64,000 nt of DNA from contig CAKPQG010000006.1 of assembly GCA_934178345.1 (NCBI GenBank), forward strand, positions 1-64,000, in the 5' to 3' direction. Below the pieces are notes generated by a model. That model saw only the letters and a program-made list of their open reading frames with translations. It was not told the origin of the DNA and made no database searches. The DNA is from an uncultured Dialister sp. GTDB lineage: Bacteria > Bacillota > Negativicutes > Veillonellales > Dialisteraceae. The position numbers were made by a program, and so were the translations under genes. Positions 7,334 through 16,772 of this stretch are shown here, piece after piece (positions within the stretch are counted from its first letter, which is position 1; each line of letters starts with the position of its first letter).

Positions 7334-8998
7334 TTGGCAAAAGCAAGATTACAAATCATTCCATTAGGAGGCCTTGGAGAAATCGGGAAGAACATGACTG
7401 TATTCCGTTACGGCGACGAAATTATCGTAATCGATGCAGGCATGGCCTTCCCGGAAGAAGACATGCTCGGGATCGACATCGTCATCCCGGACTTTTCCTA
7501 CCTCATCGAACACAAAGACGAGATCAAAGCCATCCTCATCACCCACGGCCACGAAGACCACATCGGGTCCCTTTCCTACCTGCTTCGCGAAGTGAACGCC
7601 CCGGTCTACGCCACACGTCTCACCTGCGGCCTCATCGAAGGCAAACTCAAAGAAGCGCACATCACAAACTACGACCTGCACACCGTCAAACCCGGTGACG
7701 AATTCAAAACAGGTCTTTTCAAATTCGGATTCTTCCACGTCTGCCACTCCATCCCCGACTCCTGCGGCATCTACATGCGCACCCCGGTCGGCACCATCGT
7801 ACACACCGGTGACTTCAAATTCGACCACTCTCCGGTCGACGGCGAACTCACCGACATGTACAAACTCGCCGAGCTCGGCCACAGAGGCGTCCTCTGCCTC
7901 CTCGCCGACTCCACGAACGCGCAGAATCCCGGCTACACCCCTTCCGAAGCCATCGTATCCAAGTCCCTCATGAGCGCTTACGCCGATGCCAAAGGCCGCA
8001 TCATCCTTGCCACCTTCGCATCGAACGTCTCCCGCATCCAGATGGCCGTCGACGCAGCAGTCGCTAACAAAAGAAAAGTCTGCGTCTTCGGCCGCTCCAT
8101 GGTGAACGTCGTCGGCATCGCCCAAGAACTCGGCTACCTCAAAGCCCCGGAAGGCACCTTCATCGAGCCGGAAGAACTTGGCCACTACAGAGACGACCGC
8201 CTCTGCATCCTGACCACCGGCAGCCAGGGCGAACCGATGGCCGGCCTCTCCCGCATGGCCGACGGCTCCCACCGTCAGGTCCAGATCCACGCAGGCGACA
8301 CCGTCATCATCTCCGCCTCCCCGATCCCGGGCAATGAGACCAGCGTCGGCCGCACCATCGACAGCCTGATGCGCCTCGGCGCCCACGTCGTCACCAGCAC
8401 CACCACCCGCGTCCACGTATCCGGCCACGGCTCCCAGGAAGACCTGAAAACCATGCTCTCCCTCGTCAAGCCGAAATACTTCATCCCCGTCCATGGCGAA
8501 CACCGCATGCTCGTCAGCCACGCAGAACTCGCAGAAAGCCTCGGCGTCGAAAAGAAAAACATCCTGATCGGCGAAAACGGCACCCTCTTCGAATTCACCA
8601 GCCGCGGCGGCAAGATCAATCCGCAGCGCGTCCAGGCCGGCCCCGTCTTCGTCGACGGCCTCGGCGTAGGCGACGTAGGAAACATCGTCATCCGCGACCG
8701 CCAGCAGCTCGCCCAGGACGGCGTCGTCATCGTCGTCATCGCCCTCGAAAAAGGCAGCAACCAAGTCTTAGCCGGCCCCGACATCGTCTCCCGCGGCTTC
8801 GTCTACGTGAGAGACAGCGAAGCCCTCCTGACCGAAGCCAGAGAACGCATCGAGTCCGTCCTTGACCGCTGCGAAGCCGGCAACGTCTCCGAATGGAACG
8901 CCATCAAGACCCAGGTGAGAGACGCCCTCGGCAAATACTTCTTCGACCGCACCAAGCGCCGCCCGATGATTTTGACCATCATCCAGGAAGTGAAATAA
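7334..8998 (+). CDS. rnj: Ribonuclease J
   Basis: A 554-residue metallo-beta-lactamase/beta-CASP ribonuclease with 5'-3' exonuclease and endonuclease activity, central to mRNA decay in Firmicutes. The zinc motif HGHEDHIG is at residues ~73-80. Further metal ligands (HTGDFKFD, and SGHGSQEDL in the beta-CASP part) and the C-terminal domain (ALGKYFFDRTKRRPMILTIIQEV) are in place. Length matches the family. The start is TTG at 7334, with AGGAGG 9 bases upstream. It is the only plus-strand gene in the first 43 kb and ends in a bidirectional terminator. Confidence 0.97.
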   Translation: MAKARLQIIPLGGLGEIGKNMTVFRYGDEIIVIDAGMAFPEEDMLGIDIVIPDFSYLIEHKDEIKAILITHGHEDHIGSLSYLLREVNAPVYATRLTCGLIEGKLKEAHITNYDLHTVKPGDEFKTGLFKFGFFHVCHSIPDSCGIYMRTPVGTIVHTGDFKFDHSPVDGELTDMYKLAELGHRGVLCLLADSTNAQNPGYTPSEAIVSKSLMSAYADAKGRIILATFASNVSRIQMAVDAAVANKRKVCVFGRSMVNVVGIAQELGYLKAPEGTFIEPEELGHYRDDRLCILTTGSQGEPMAGLSRMADGSHRQVQIHAGDTVIISASPIPGNETSVGRTIDSLMRLGAHVVTSTTTRVHVSGHGSQEDLKTMLSLVKPKYFIPVHGEHRMLVSHAELAESLGVEKKNILIGENGTLFEFTSRGGKINPQRVQAGPVFVDGLGVGDVGNIVIRDRQQLAQDGVVIVVIALEKGSNQVLAGPDIVSRGFVYVRDSEALLTEARERIESVLDRCEAGNVSEWNAIKTQVRDALGKYFFDRTKRRPMILTIIQEVK

Positions 8999-9007
8999 AT
9001 AGCAATA

Positions 9008-9043
9008 AAAAATCCTTCAGCTCTATGCTGAAGGATTTTTTTA
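9008..9043. terminator. Bidirectional terminator after RNase J
   Basis: An 11-bp stem AATCCTTCAGC / GCTGAAGGATT with a 5-base loop has A and T runs on both sides. It serves the RNase J gene and also the minus-strand genes ending at 9082. Confidence 0.9.
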
Positions 9044-9081
9044 TTGACCTATCATCAAGAGAACAAGAAATAGAGCCCTCA

Positions 9082-9414
9082 CTATTTCCCCTCTCCCTTC
9101 ACAGCACAATTCCCATTCATTCTGTATAATCCATACCCGTTACCCGAAATAATCAGACCTGTTTGCTTTAACTTGCGAAGAAATTTCCCCACTGAAGACG
9201 GCGCCAATTCAAACTGCTTCACCAAATCCTTTCGCCTGAAATCTGCCTCAAACCCATATGTTTCCAAAATCTGAAAAACGCGACCTCTTTCTCGGACGGA
9301 ATAACCATGAACTATCATACATTCCTCAAGCGCTACTTTTCCATCCCCATGCGCTACTTTTTTATTAGAAATCAACGAATCTCCATCCCCTTTATCATCC
9401 AGCGCATTGATCAC
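9082..9414 (-). CDS. Winged-helix fragment, possible gene remnant
   Basis: A 110-residue reading frame, not recognised as a full protein. Residues ~45-100 (RGRVFQILETYGFEADFRRKDLVKQFELAPSSVGKFLRKLKQTGLI) read like a winged helix-turn-helix domain of the kind found at the C-terminus of larger DNA-binding or ATPase proteins. The first 40 residues are low in complexity and look non-native. No good ribosome site precedes the GTG at 9414, which overlaps the stop of the frameshifted glycosyltransferase. A shorter start at the Met near residue 33 is possible. It is best read as a remnant left by recombination at this LPS locus edge; expression is uncertain. Confidence 0.35.
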   Translation of the reverse strand: MINALDDKGDGDSLISNKKVAHGDGKVALEECMIVHGYSVRERGRVFQILETYGFEADFRRKDLVKQFELAPSSVGKFLRKLKQTGLIISGNGYGLYRMNGNCAVKGEGK

Positions 9415-10468
9415 ACCGCTTGCTTTATCCAGTCCATTCCACCGAGTACAGAATAACCTTGATCAGCGAACAGGGCAGTCATCCGCAAATAGCGTACACC
9501 CAGATCATCCGATTCCAATGCCCGTGCCTTCTCCAGATACTTCAGCGCCTGTTTTTCGACTGCGCCACCCCTGCAGGCTCCAGAAAATCATACACATCAC
9601 CGTTCTTAAGAAATCCAGATGTTTTTCAATAAACCGCTTCTGCTCTTCCTCTATATACGCCTTACGGAGCAGGCGACCTCCGTCACGAATAAAATGAAAC
9701 AGCTCTCTTGCCAGTTTCCGATTCAACAGCTTGATGAAATAAAGATCCTTCATCCCCTTCTCCCGGATCAGATCCCCCTCGATCTTTCTGTGCAGACGCA
9801 GATATCCAAGCGCCTTTTATTTCCACCGCGTTCTACGCTCCCGGGATTGTACCGATAATAATAAAATGCCTGATTGGTTAGCATCAGGCGCTGGCATCTG
9901 TATAAGTATCTCCCAGCCACGTAATTATCTTCCGAGTGACATCCTTCCGGCGAAATGATTTCCTCTACAATGTTGCTTCTATATACGGCGTTGCAGACAC
10001 TCTTGACAAGGAACTCCGTGAAATAGAGTCTGAATACGCTTTGCCCTGTGATGATGCCCAGCGTCCCCCCCCAGTTTAGAACACGCTCTTCGCTTTTGCT
10101 ATTGATTTTGGTAATCCCACAGCGCGCCATGTCCAAATCATTTCTCTCAATCATCCGAACCAGAGTTTCATACATTGTTGACGCAATCCAGTCATCACTA
10201 TCTACGAAAGCCACATAATCTCCCACCGCATACCAGAGGCCTTTATTACGTGCAGCCCCCCATTTTTCTGATGCACTGCGATGATCCTTGCATCCATTTC
10301 TGCATATTCATCGCATATCTCGCCGCAGCGATCTGAGAAACCATCGTCCACCAAAATGATCTGCAGATGCTTATAGGTCTGGTTTCGGATAGAATCGATG
10401 CAGCGATGCAGGTAGGGTTCTACTTTGTAAACCGGTACAATGACCGATAACAGTTTCTCTTCATTCAT
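9411..10468 (-). pseudogene. Family 2 glycosyltransferase broken by four frameshifts
   Basis: A GT-A fold glycosyltransferase whose parts lie in different frames: the N-terminus with LLSVIVPVYKVEPYLHRCIDSI and ILVDDG (10468 to ~10255), a middle part with VAFVDSDDW and SVERGG (~10255 to ~9815), then LREKGMKDLYFIKLLNRKLAREL (~9815 to ~9610), DVYDFLEPAG (~9610 to ~9560) and a tail LKYLEKARALESDDLGVRYLR (to 9411). Each break needs one extra base. The first is in a run of six G (10256-10261 on the complement). The neighbouring intact family 2 gene (10490-11461) shows the expected layout. It was probably an LPS or capsule sugar transferase. Four breaks in ~650 bp argue for decay rather than simple switching. 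Confidence 0.8.
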
Positions 10469-10489
10469 AGTAGTTCGACAATGCACAAA

Positions 10490-11461
10490 CTATCCTCGAA
10501 TACCTTTGCTCCATACGGATAATTTTGCTCCCGCCCTATGAATAAAATCCATCCGATCAAAGCAGGCCAAGTATACCTTGTACTTTCCATTCAGCAGACC
10601 GCCATCATACGGAAGTCTCCGCTGCTCGCGCAACAGATTCACAGCAGCTTCATAGTCTGCATCCTGTGCTGCATCCGTACCATAAAACGCAGTCAAATAG
10701 GATAAAACCGCTTTGATTACATTCGCTCTTACCTGCGGCACACACATATCTTTCCGCATCGCATACTTCAATCGATCTTCACAAGCCAAGATATAGTCAT
10801 ACCGCGTCCGTGGTTTTACCAGCGAAGTCTGGCATATTCCTGTAGGCGTCTTGCGGTAGTAGTAATACTGTTTATCAATAAAGCCTTCGCGTTGGATTCG
10901 ATCAATGATATAGTGAGCCACCGCGCTGTCTTCATGTACATGTCCAACAGGATAACGTACACCCTCCCAGAGAGCACTTTTATAGACCGATCCCCAATTG
11001 ATTGCGCGTTCATGGATAAAACAGTCTCGTAACCGATCAGTGTGCTCATTTTCCAAACTCAGTGAAATCTTCCCACTGCCCGCTCCGCCCTTTCCTCCAC
11101 GAAAAGAGCCAAATCCGCAACGATCCAGATCATTTTCTTCCATAATCCGTATCGCATGAGCAAAGGCATCCGGCAATACATAATCATCTCCATCTACGAT
11201 GGTCATGTAGTCGCCTTGCATCACATCGAGTGCTGCATTGCGCGCTCCGCTTAGACCTTTATTCTTCTGATGAATAACATGGATTCGCTGATCTTTCGCT
11301 GCATATTCCTCACAAATATCCCCGCTACCATCTGTAGAACCATCATCAACCAAAATGATTTCCATTAGGGAATAGGTCTGTTTGCAAATGGAATCGATGC
11401 ATTGCGAAATATAGGGCTTCACATTGTAAACTGCGACAATGACTGATAATAGTTTTTTCAT
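10490..11461 (-). CDS. Glycosyltransferase, GT2 family
   Basis: A 323-residue cytoplasmic GT-A glycosyltransferase that should add a sugar from a nucleotide-sugar donor to an LPS or surface glycan acceptor. It has MKKLLSVIVAVYNVKPYI at the N-terminus, EIILVDDGSTDGSGDICEEY, HQKNKGLSGARNAAL and the metal-binding TIVDGDDYVLPDA. Later conserved features include VHEDSAVAHYIIDRI and YYYYRKTPTGICQ. ATG 11461 is chosen because the conserved beta-strand begins there; a TTG five codons earlier is possible. It ends 21 bases before the broken paralogue, and the two probably arose by duplication. Confidence 0.85.
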   Translation of the reverse strand: MKKLLSVIVAVYNVKPYISQCIDSICKQTYSLMEIILVDDGSTDGSGDICEEYAAKDQRIHVIHQKNKGLSGARNAALDVMQGDYMTIVDGDDYVLPDAFAHAIRIMEENDLDRCGFGSFRGGKGGAGSGKISLSLENEHTDRLRDCFIHERAINWGSVYKSALWEGVRYPVGHVHEDSAVAHYIIDRIQREGFIDKQYYYYRKTPTGICQTSLVKPRTRYDYILACEDRLKYAMRKDMCVPQVRANVIKAVLSYLTAFYGTDAAQDADYEAAVNLLREQRRLPYDGGLLNGKYKVYLACFDRMDFIHRAGAKLSVWSKGIRG

Positions 11462-11491
11462 GTTTATTGACCACAAGCTTTCTCAAGGAAT

Positions 11492-11655
11492 TTAAGAAAA
11501 CGCTAATTCAATCGCAGAGTCAGATTTCATATGGACCTTTAAGCATAGCTTTGTCATCATCTTCCTTAAATAGTTCGCCATTCGCGTCAGATGATCCCTC
11601 TCTCTATAAAACCCCAAGAATGAAATCCAGCAACACTTTAATTGGCATTTCCTGA
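11492..11655. mobile_element. M1 element, full-length diverged copy
   Basis: Ends AAGAAAACGCTAATTCAATCGCAGAGTCAG.. and ..TTTAATTGGCATTTCCTGA, with the core TTCCTTAAATAGTTCGCCATTCGCGTCAGATGA. It sits between two glycosyltransferase genes and is the only repeat element inside the LPS block from 9 to 17 kb. Confidence 0.7.
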
Positions 11656-11686
11656 CATATTTATAAAAGTCTTCATATATAGCAAC

Positions 11687-12769
11687 TCACCACTCATGTC
11701 TCAGAATTGCTCCATATATTTTTATCAAATGTTCAACACAAGAATGAATTGAAAATGTATGCTCAATATATTGCCTATTATCTAAAGTGCTCTCTTTAAC
11801 CAATACGGCTTTCCCCATTGCATCATATAGCTGCTCTTTACTTCCTGAATGAATAATCCATCCATATTTATCGCTTTTTATTATTTCCTTCTGTGCACCA
11901 CTGTCTGTAGTAATTACCGGCACACCACAATAAACAGCCTCACATAAAACTAAGCCAAATGACTCTCGCGCCTTGGATGGTAAAACGAACAAATCTATAC
12001 TCTTATAGAATTTTTCCATATCATTTACTTGCCCGAGAAATTTAACCCGATTTTGCAAATGTAATTGATTAATTAAATTTTTTATGTGTTGTGCATAGCC
12101 TTTCTCATCTGCACCAGCAATATATAAATAGGCCTGAGTATATTTGGCAGCTACTCCAGCAAAAGCTTCTACCAACAGATCTATCCCCTTATCCCATGCA
12201 ATTCTACCTGCATACCCAATGATATATTTATTCTTCTCTCTAAAATTTATATCAGAATACTTTTGAAATCTTTCTGTATCAATCCCATTGTACACCAAAT
12301 GATACTTGGAAATTTCTTTTCTATGCAACCCCGAAGTCTGCAAATCGTAGACTAATTGAGAAACGCAAATAAATGCATCTACCATTTTGCGTTGCCAAGC
12401 ATGATAAACATCCTGTTTTGATGGTAAAGCATTATGTTTGAACATGACCAGCTTTGCCTTAGTCCAACGCTTAGCTAAAATGCAAACGAGCAATGCATGT
12501 CCACTGTGACAGTTAATAATTTTAATTTGATGCGCATGTATAAATTCGACAATATCTTTTAATCCGCACAATCCAGCTGCTGTATATAAATTAGTCGTCA
12601 AAATTTCTGCGACTTCACTATATTTTTCTCGCAAAAATTCATTTCTTTTATCTACAACAACATAGCATTTGATTCCCTGCCTTTTCATTTCAGCACACAC
12701 GTCAAAAACATACTGCTCTCCGCCACCCCATGTTTTTGCAATAACTACATGCATAACTGAAATATCCAT
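11687..12769 (-). CDS. Glycosyltransferase, GT4 family (AT-rich gene)
   Basis: A 360-residue GT-B glycosyltransferase. N-terminal acceptor domain VMHVVIAKTWGGGEQYVFDV; C-terminal donor domain with IGYAGRIAWDKGIDLLVEAF, LPSKARESFGLVLCEAVYCGVPVITTDSGAQKEI, including the E-x7-E retaining motif. It should transfer a sugar to an LPS or capsule intermediate at the inner membrane face. The start at 12769 has GGAGGGA 7 bases upstream. Base composition is clearly more AT-rich than its neighbours, with many AAA, ATA and TTA codons. That points to recent acquisition from another lineage, as is common for O-antigen genes. Confidence 0.85.
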   Translation of the reverse strand: MDISVMHVVIAKTWGGGEQYVFDVCAEMKRQGIKCYVVVDKRNEFLREKYSEVAEILTTNLYTAAGLCGLKDIVEFIHAHQIKIINCHSGHALLVCILAKRWTKAKLVMFKHNALPSKQDVYHAWQRKMVDAFICVSQLVYDLQTSGLHRKEISKYHLVYNGIDTERFQKYSDINFREKNKYIIGYAGRIAWDKGIDLLVEAFAGVAAKYTQAYLYIAGADEKGYAQHIKNLINQLHLQNRVKFLGQVNDMEKFYKSIDLFVLPSKARESFGLVLCEAVYCGVPVITTDSGAQKEIIKSDKYGWIIHSGSKEQLYDAMGKAVLVKESTLDNRQYIEHTFSIHSCVEHLIKIYGAILRHEW

Positions 12770-12855
12770 ATATTCCCTCCAAATACTCAAATGCTATCGC
12801 AGATCCCCTTATAACGCCAGCTTCTTTCTCCCATACTACATCAATATAAGCCACA

Positions 12856-13614
12856 TCATTTCTTTCCTGTTCCCTGTAATTCATACAACTTCAAATATTT
12901 CATCATTGTATAAAAGAAATGACAACAGCACATAAATACACCCATCCAGCCATCCAAAAATCCAGCTCGCAAAATCAGCATTTTGAAAAATCCACCCAGA
13001 CTATGGCCAAAAGCCTTCCCCAAAGAAGTCCTTTTTCCATGGCGATATGCATCCTCCGCCCAAATCGTTGTGTACTGGCAGAATTTACTTTCCCAATGAT
13101 GCCAATTTTTATAGGTATAATGCTCAATATGTCCTGGTAGCGCTTTAATTGACAGACCACACTCGGGATGTTCATGCACTTTATTCACCCACTTAACCTG
13201 ATCTCTTGGAAACATACGAAGAACATGGTCTGGTTTTAATACGCCATGATTGAATTTCGTCCCGAACGCAACAGACTTTCTTTCAAAAGAATACTGCTTA
13301 CTCCTACCTTTACCCGATATAATCTTCTTAACTTCTGCAATAACTTCGTCATTCAGCCTCTCATCCGCATCGAGATACAGCACCCAGTCCGCATCCGTCT
13401 GTTCCAGCGCGAAGTTTCTCTGGGCAGAAAAATCATTCGTCCAGGCGCGGAAGGCCACCTTCGCGCCATGCTCTTTGGCAAGCTCTACCGTGCGATCCGT
13501 ACTACCCGAGTCGATGACCACGACTTCGTCCGTGCATTTTTTCGCATTTTCTACCACAGAAATGATATTGTCTTCTTCATTACAAGTCAGAATCAGAATA
13601 GCGAGTGAACTCAT
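12856..13614 (-). CDS. Glycosyltransferase, WaaE/KdtX-like GT2
   Basis: A 252-residue GT2 protein of the WaaE type, which adds glucose to the LPS inner core in enterobacteria. Conserved parts: LAILILTCNEEDNIISVV, VVVIDSGSTDRTVELAKEHGA, FSAQRNFALEQTDADWVLYLDADER, WVNKVHEHPE, and a membrane-associating C-terminus (KMLILRAGFLDGWMGVFMCCCHFFYTMMKY). Start 13614 is preceded by GAGGGA. The gene follows DUF535 by 12 bases, so the two are co-transcribed. The sugar transferred is not predictable. Confidence 0.85.
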   Translation of the reverse strand: MSSLAILILTCNEEDNIISVVENAKKCTDEVVVIDSGSTDRTVELAKEHGAKVAFRAWTNDFSAQRNFALEQTDADWVLYLDADERLNDEVIAEVKKIISGKGRSKQYSFERKSVAFGTKFNHGVLKPDHVLRMFPRDQVKWVNKVHEHPECGLSIKALPGHIEHYTYKNWHHWESKFCQYTTIWAEDAYRHGKRTSLGKAFGHSLGGFFKMLILRAGFLDGWMGVFMCCCHFFYTMMKYLKLYELQGTGKK

Positions 13615-13626
13615 ACTTTCCCTCAT

Positions 13627-14487
13627 TTATTTCAGTAACAATTTAATCTTCTCTGCCACGGACGCATCGACTTCATCGAGCAGGGCATAGCGCTTACGGT
13701 AGTAGTTTCTCTTTCTCGTCGGGATCTCTTCCATGGTCTTTCTGGCTTCTGTCATCGGGAGCTCATAGAAGCGTTCGTCCTCGCAGGGATGGCCACCGGA
13801 CTCTTCCCAGAAATCGCTGAAACTGGTCTTCAGCTTCTTCTCCATGCGTATATGGGTATTCGCATAGTACCCGTAGTTCGTTACGGCGTAGATATGTTTC
13901 ATCCCGAGGGCTTTTGCCACCTCCTGCGTCACATGAAGAATGAAATTTTTCGTACGATAGGAGTGGCAACGGCGAGTGACTTTTCTAATCACATCTTTCG
14001 CATTAGCCATATTCGGTCCTTGCATAGCCCCGATCCAAAGCGACCACTCACCATCTTTATTCGGTGCAATCCAGATCATCATCTGATAAAGATAATATTC
14101 ATCCAGTCGAAGAACGATGGAGAGAATCCCCTCCTTACGCTGCCCAGGATTGTACCAAAGTTCAAAGCAGAGGTGTCCACTCTCATCCTTACTTTCCCAC
14201 AGCGGGTACGCCTGCCTATTGTACAAGCCCAAGAAGACCTCTTTCTTGAAACGCATCTGTATAAAACGCATGTGCTGTTCCAAAAGCTCCACGCGTTCAT
14301 CAAAGGTAGAGTTTCTATAGAAAAAGGCGCGCGTCGGTTGTTCGTAGACGAAGGGATACTCTTCGGCGATCTTTGCCAGCAGTTCATTCTGGTGGAAAAA
14401 CTGATGAATCTTCTTCATGCGGCCATTATTCAAAAGGCAGCGCGCGACGAAGACGACGCAGCGCTTCACTTCGCGCGGATTTTCCAT
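13627..14487 (-). CDS. DUF535 (VirK/YbjX family) protein
   Basis: A 286-residue protein of the VirK/YbjX (DUF535) family. Family members in enterobacteria are linked to outer-membrane or LPS functions, including antimicrobial-peptide resistance and virulence, but the biochemical activity is not established. Typical features: LWYNPGQRKEGILSIVLRLDEYYLYQMMIWI, WIGAMQGPN, RCHSYRTKNFILHVTQEVAKALG, and the C-terminal RKRNYYRKRYALLDEV. It sits upstream of the WaaE-like gene with a 12-base gap, which agrees with a cell-envelope role. The ribosome site is AGGAAAAAG. Confidence 0.82.
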   Translation of the reverse strand: MENPREVKRCVVFVARCLLNNGRMKKIHQFFHQNELLAKIAEEYPFVYEQPTRAFFYRNSTFDERVELLEQHMRFIQMRFKKEVFLGLYNRQAYPLWESKDESGHLCFELWYNPGQRKEGILSIVLRLDEYYLYQMMIWIAPNKDGEWSLWIGAMQGPNMANAKDVIRKVTRRCHSYRTKNFILHVTQEVAKALGMKHIYAVTNYGYYANTHIRMEKKLKTSFSDFWEESGGHPCEDERFYELPMTEARKTMEEIPTRKRNYYRKRYALLDEVDASVAEKIKLLLK

Positions 14488-14614
14488 ATTGTAAATCTTT
14501 TTCCTAATTCGATATAGTCCAACTTGTCATCATCCTTTGGTATTCTCTGCCTGTAGGCAGACTATTGCTATTTTATCTTTCTAAATTCTACTCTATCCTA
14601 TCTAGAATGGCAAA

Positions 14615-14645
14615 TAAAAAAGCCCCGCTTTCGTGGGGCTTTTTT
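14615..14645. terminator. Terminator between the sulfatase-fold gene and DUF535
   Basis: Stem AGCCCCGC / GTGGGGCT with flanking A and T runs. It would end minus-strand transcripts coming from the 14656-16692 gene and so separates it from the glycosyltransferase group. Confidence 0.85.
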
Positions 14646-14655
14646 ATTTTTCCAA

Positions 14656-16692
14656 CTATTTTCCAGCAAGTATCTCCGGATGTCTGACAATCCATGATGT
14701 GATTGCATCTACGCCTGCGATTTCATCCGCATACCGGACTTTCCCTGATGTTTCTTCTTCCACTGGCAGTTCCTGACGGGTAATACCAAGGGGTTGATAA
14801 ATCGATTTATCCGCCGCGCCCACGCACTCTTTTGTGAGCCAATGGTACGGTGTCACAACATGGTCTATCGGTTCTGTCAGCGATGACATCAGTGAATAAT
14901 ATTGGAATCCCTTCGGCGCAATCAGTTCAAAGAGTGTCGGCATGATATTCATATGACCGCCAATCGTATTCCCTGCGAAAATATCCTGCGTAATCTCCGG
15001 ATGATGCATCGCAAAGGAGGTGCAATATTGCTCACGAAGTGTAATTTCCTGCCGTTCCATCGTATCTCCGGGATGAATCGGCAGGTATGAATGATCCCCA
15101 GTCACGAAGAACAGGGAATCCGGATATGCTTTTTTCATTTCTATGATGAAATCTGAAATGGCTTTATCACTGTACCAATACGTTCCAAGCACCTTGCGTT
15201 TCTTATTATTCTTTCTGACTGACTCAGGCAGGTCTTTCAAGACGGAGTCTGCATCAAATCCAAGGCTTTCTAACGGCAGCTTGTACGGACCATGGTTGGA
15301 CGTAGTATAGACATAATGGAAGGTGGGTGTGCCATCATCCATTTTCTGTATAAGTCTGGCTGCATTCTGCAGAAAAATGTGGTCATAGATTCCTACCCAG
15401 GTCCTAGGCGAATCCGGCGGGCAAAAGTCAGTGGCTCCCATGACCCGATCGAAGCCAACCGCCGGGCCATATTTATCAAAATTTCCATAGGTCGGATTAC
15501 CGCCATACCAGTAAATCGACCGATATCCAAGTTTCCTCAGCTGGTTCGGCAAGGTGGTCGCCAGCGTGCCATGCCAGAAATCTTCGCGCTCATTCAGCTC
15601 AAGCTTCGCATCAAAAATCCCCGTCATCAGACTAACGATGGCCGGACGGGAAATCATGCCGGCCGGTAAGAAGTTGTCCAAAACAGCAGTATGCGGGTCT
15701 TTTCGAAAGGCTTTTGCTCCATCCATGATGTGATAGTCACTGTAAATATCATCCAGTGGCATCTGCGAATAGCTTTCACCAACAATTAAAAAGATATGTT
15801 TAGGCTTCTTTATACGGGCGCCTTTCGCAGTATGAACAAATGCTTCCACTGGATTCTTCAACGATTTCCACTTTTCCTCCTTCATGTTTTCTGGCATGAT
15901 AGCATCCATCGCTGCAGCATCTTCTTCATCTGAATGTTGCAGCCCTTCCTGCAACGGATGCTTGAGCACCACTTTCAGCTGCACAAGATCATCCACTGTA
16001 GCACGAGCCATGAAGATGTCTTTTTTCACAATGCTGGGAATGGTATCCCATTCCGGTTTGTCATCATGCATAAATGTCCCACCATACCGAAAATAGTAAT
16101 AAATGGCGGCTACAGCTAAAACAACACAGCCATTAAGCGCAAACTGCAGAAGATCCGATGATACATGATAATATGGGAGCTGCGGAATCAGCATAAATAC
16201 CTTCCCCGCCCACCAGCAAAGCAACGTATATGGAATATAGCTGAGGAGTAACAAAGCTCCGTGATCCTGATGGAAGAAAATATCCAGCAAATTGTGTTTC
16301 TCGGCTTTCTTGCCCAGCCATAATGTACTGTTGAAAATATCATGATAGTGATAATAGAAAATCATTTTCCCAAGGAATGCCGTATATATGGCAATTGCAT
16401 ACATGGTTACGACCACCTGACGAATCGTATCTCCCACAGAATAGTAGAAAGGCAGAAACGCGCCTGGCAAGCTCACCAACAGAACTAGCAGTAAGAAAAA
16501 ATACGCATTGAGATCCATTCCCCACCAAAAACCGTAACGGAAGCAATGATACCACTTGCGCCACTCTCCCAAAGGACTTTTCTTCGCACGGTAAATCTCG
16601 ATAAATAGAAGTCGGAATAATGCACACAATACCGGAGGCAAAATGGCAATTTGCAAATCCTGTTGTATCCCATCAAAGAATAAAGAGAACAT
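14656..16692 (-). CDS. LtaS/sulfatase-fold membrane phospho-transferase
   Basis: A 678-residue protein: about five membrane segments in the first ~200 residues, then a large extracytoplasmic alkaline-phosphatase/sulfatase-fold domain (~285-620) as in LtaS, EptA and OpgB. Motifs: KHIFLIVGESYS, AGMISRPAIVSLMTG at the nucleophile position, TTSNHGPYKLP, and SLFFVTGDHSY. The nucleophile loop appears to offer Ser rather than the usual Thr. In this LPS context it more likely moves phosphoethanolamine or phosphoglycerol onto LPS or a periplasmic glycan than makes Gram-positive lipoteichoic acid. The start at 16692 is preceded by GAGGAAAGG. Confidence 0.8.
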   Translation of the reverse strand: MFSLFFDGIQQDLQIAILPPVLCALFRLLFIEIYRAKKSPLGEWRKWYHCFRYGFWWGMDLNAYFFLLLVLLVSLPGAFLPFYYSVGDTIRQVVVTMYAIAIYTAFLGKMIFYYHYHDIFNSTLWLGKKAEKHNLLDIFFHQDHGALLLLSYIPYTLLCWWAGKVFMLIPQLPYYHVSSDLLQFALNGCVVLAVAAIYYYFRYGGTFMHDDKPEWDTIPSIVKKDIFMARATVDDLVQLKVVLKHPLQEGLQHSDEEDAAAMDAIMPENMKEEKWKSLKNPVEAFVHTAKGARIKKPKHIFLIVGESYSQMPLDDIYSDYHIMDGAKAFRKDPHTAVLDNFLPAGMISRPAIVSLMTGIFDAKLELNEREDFWHGTLATTLPNQLRKLGYRSIYWYGGNPTYGNFDKYGPAVGFDRVMGATDFCPPDSPRTWVGIYDHIFLQNAARLIQKMDDGTPTFHYVYTTSNHGPYKLPLESLGFDADSVLKDLPESVRKNNKKRKVLGTYWYSDKAISDFIIEMKKAYPDSLFFVTGDHSYLPIHPGDTMERQEITLREQYCTSFAMHHPEITQDIFAGNTIGGHMNIMPTLFELIAPKGFQYYSLMSSLTEPIDHVVTPYHWLTKECVGAADKSIYQPLGITRQELPVEEETSGKVRYADEIAGVDAITSWIVRHPEILAGK

Positions 16693-16772
16693 AGATTGAC
16701 CCTTTCCTCATGAAAAACGTAATCCTGGCCAATAAAGAAGGAATCAGCCAACACTCATTTTAAAGCGTGCCG

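Noticed and set aside
7364..8764. A 466-codon antisense frame within RNase J, rich in Asp and Val
   Set aside because: The GAC/GTC-rich composition is the reverse complement of the RNase J codons. No family resemblance.
10256..10261. Simple on/off phase variation of the GT2 gene by the G6 tract
   Set aside because: Three more frameshifts downstream would keep the gene off whatever the tract length.
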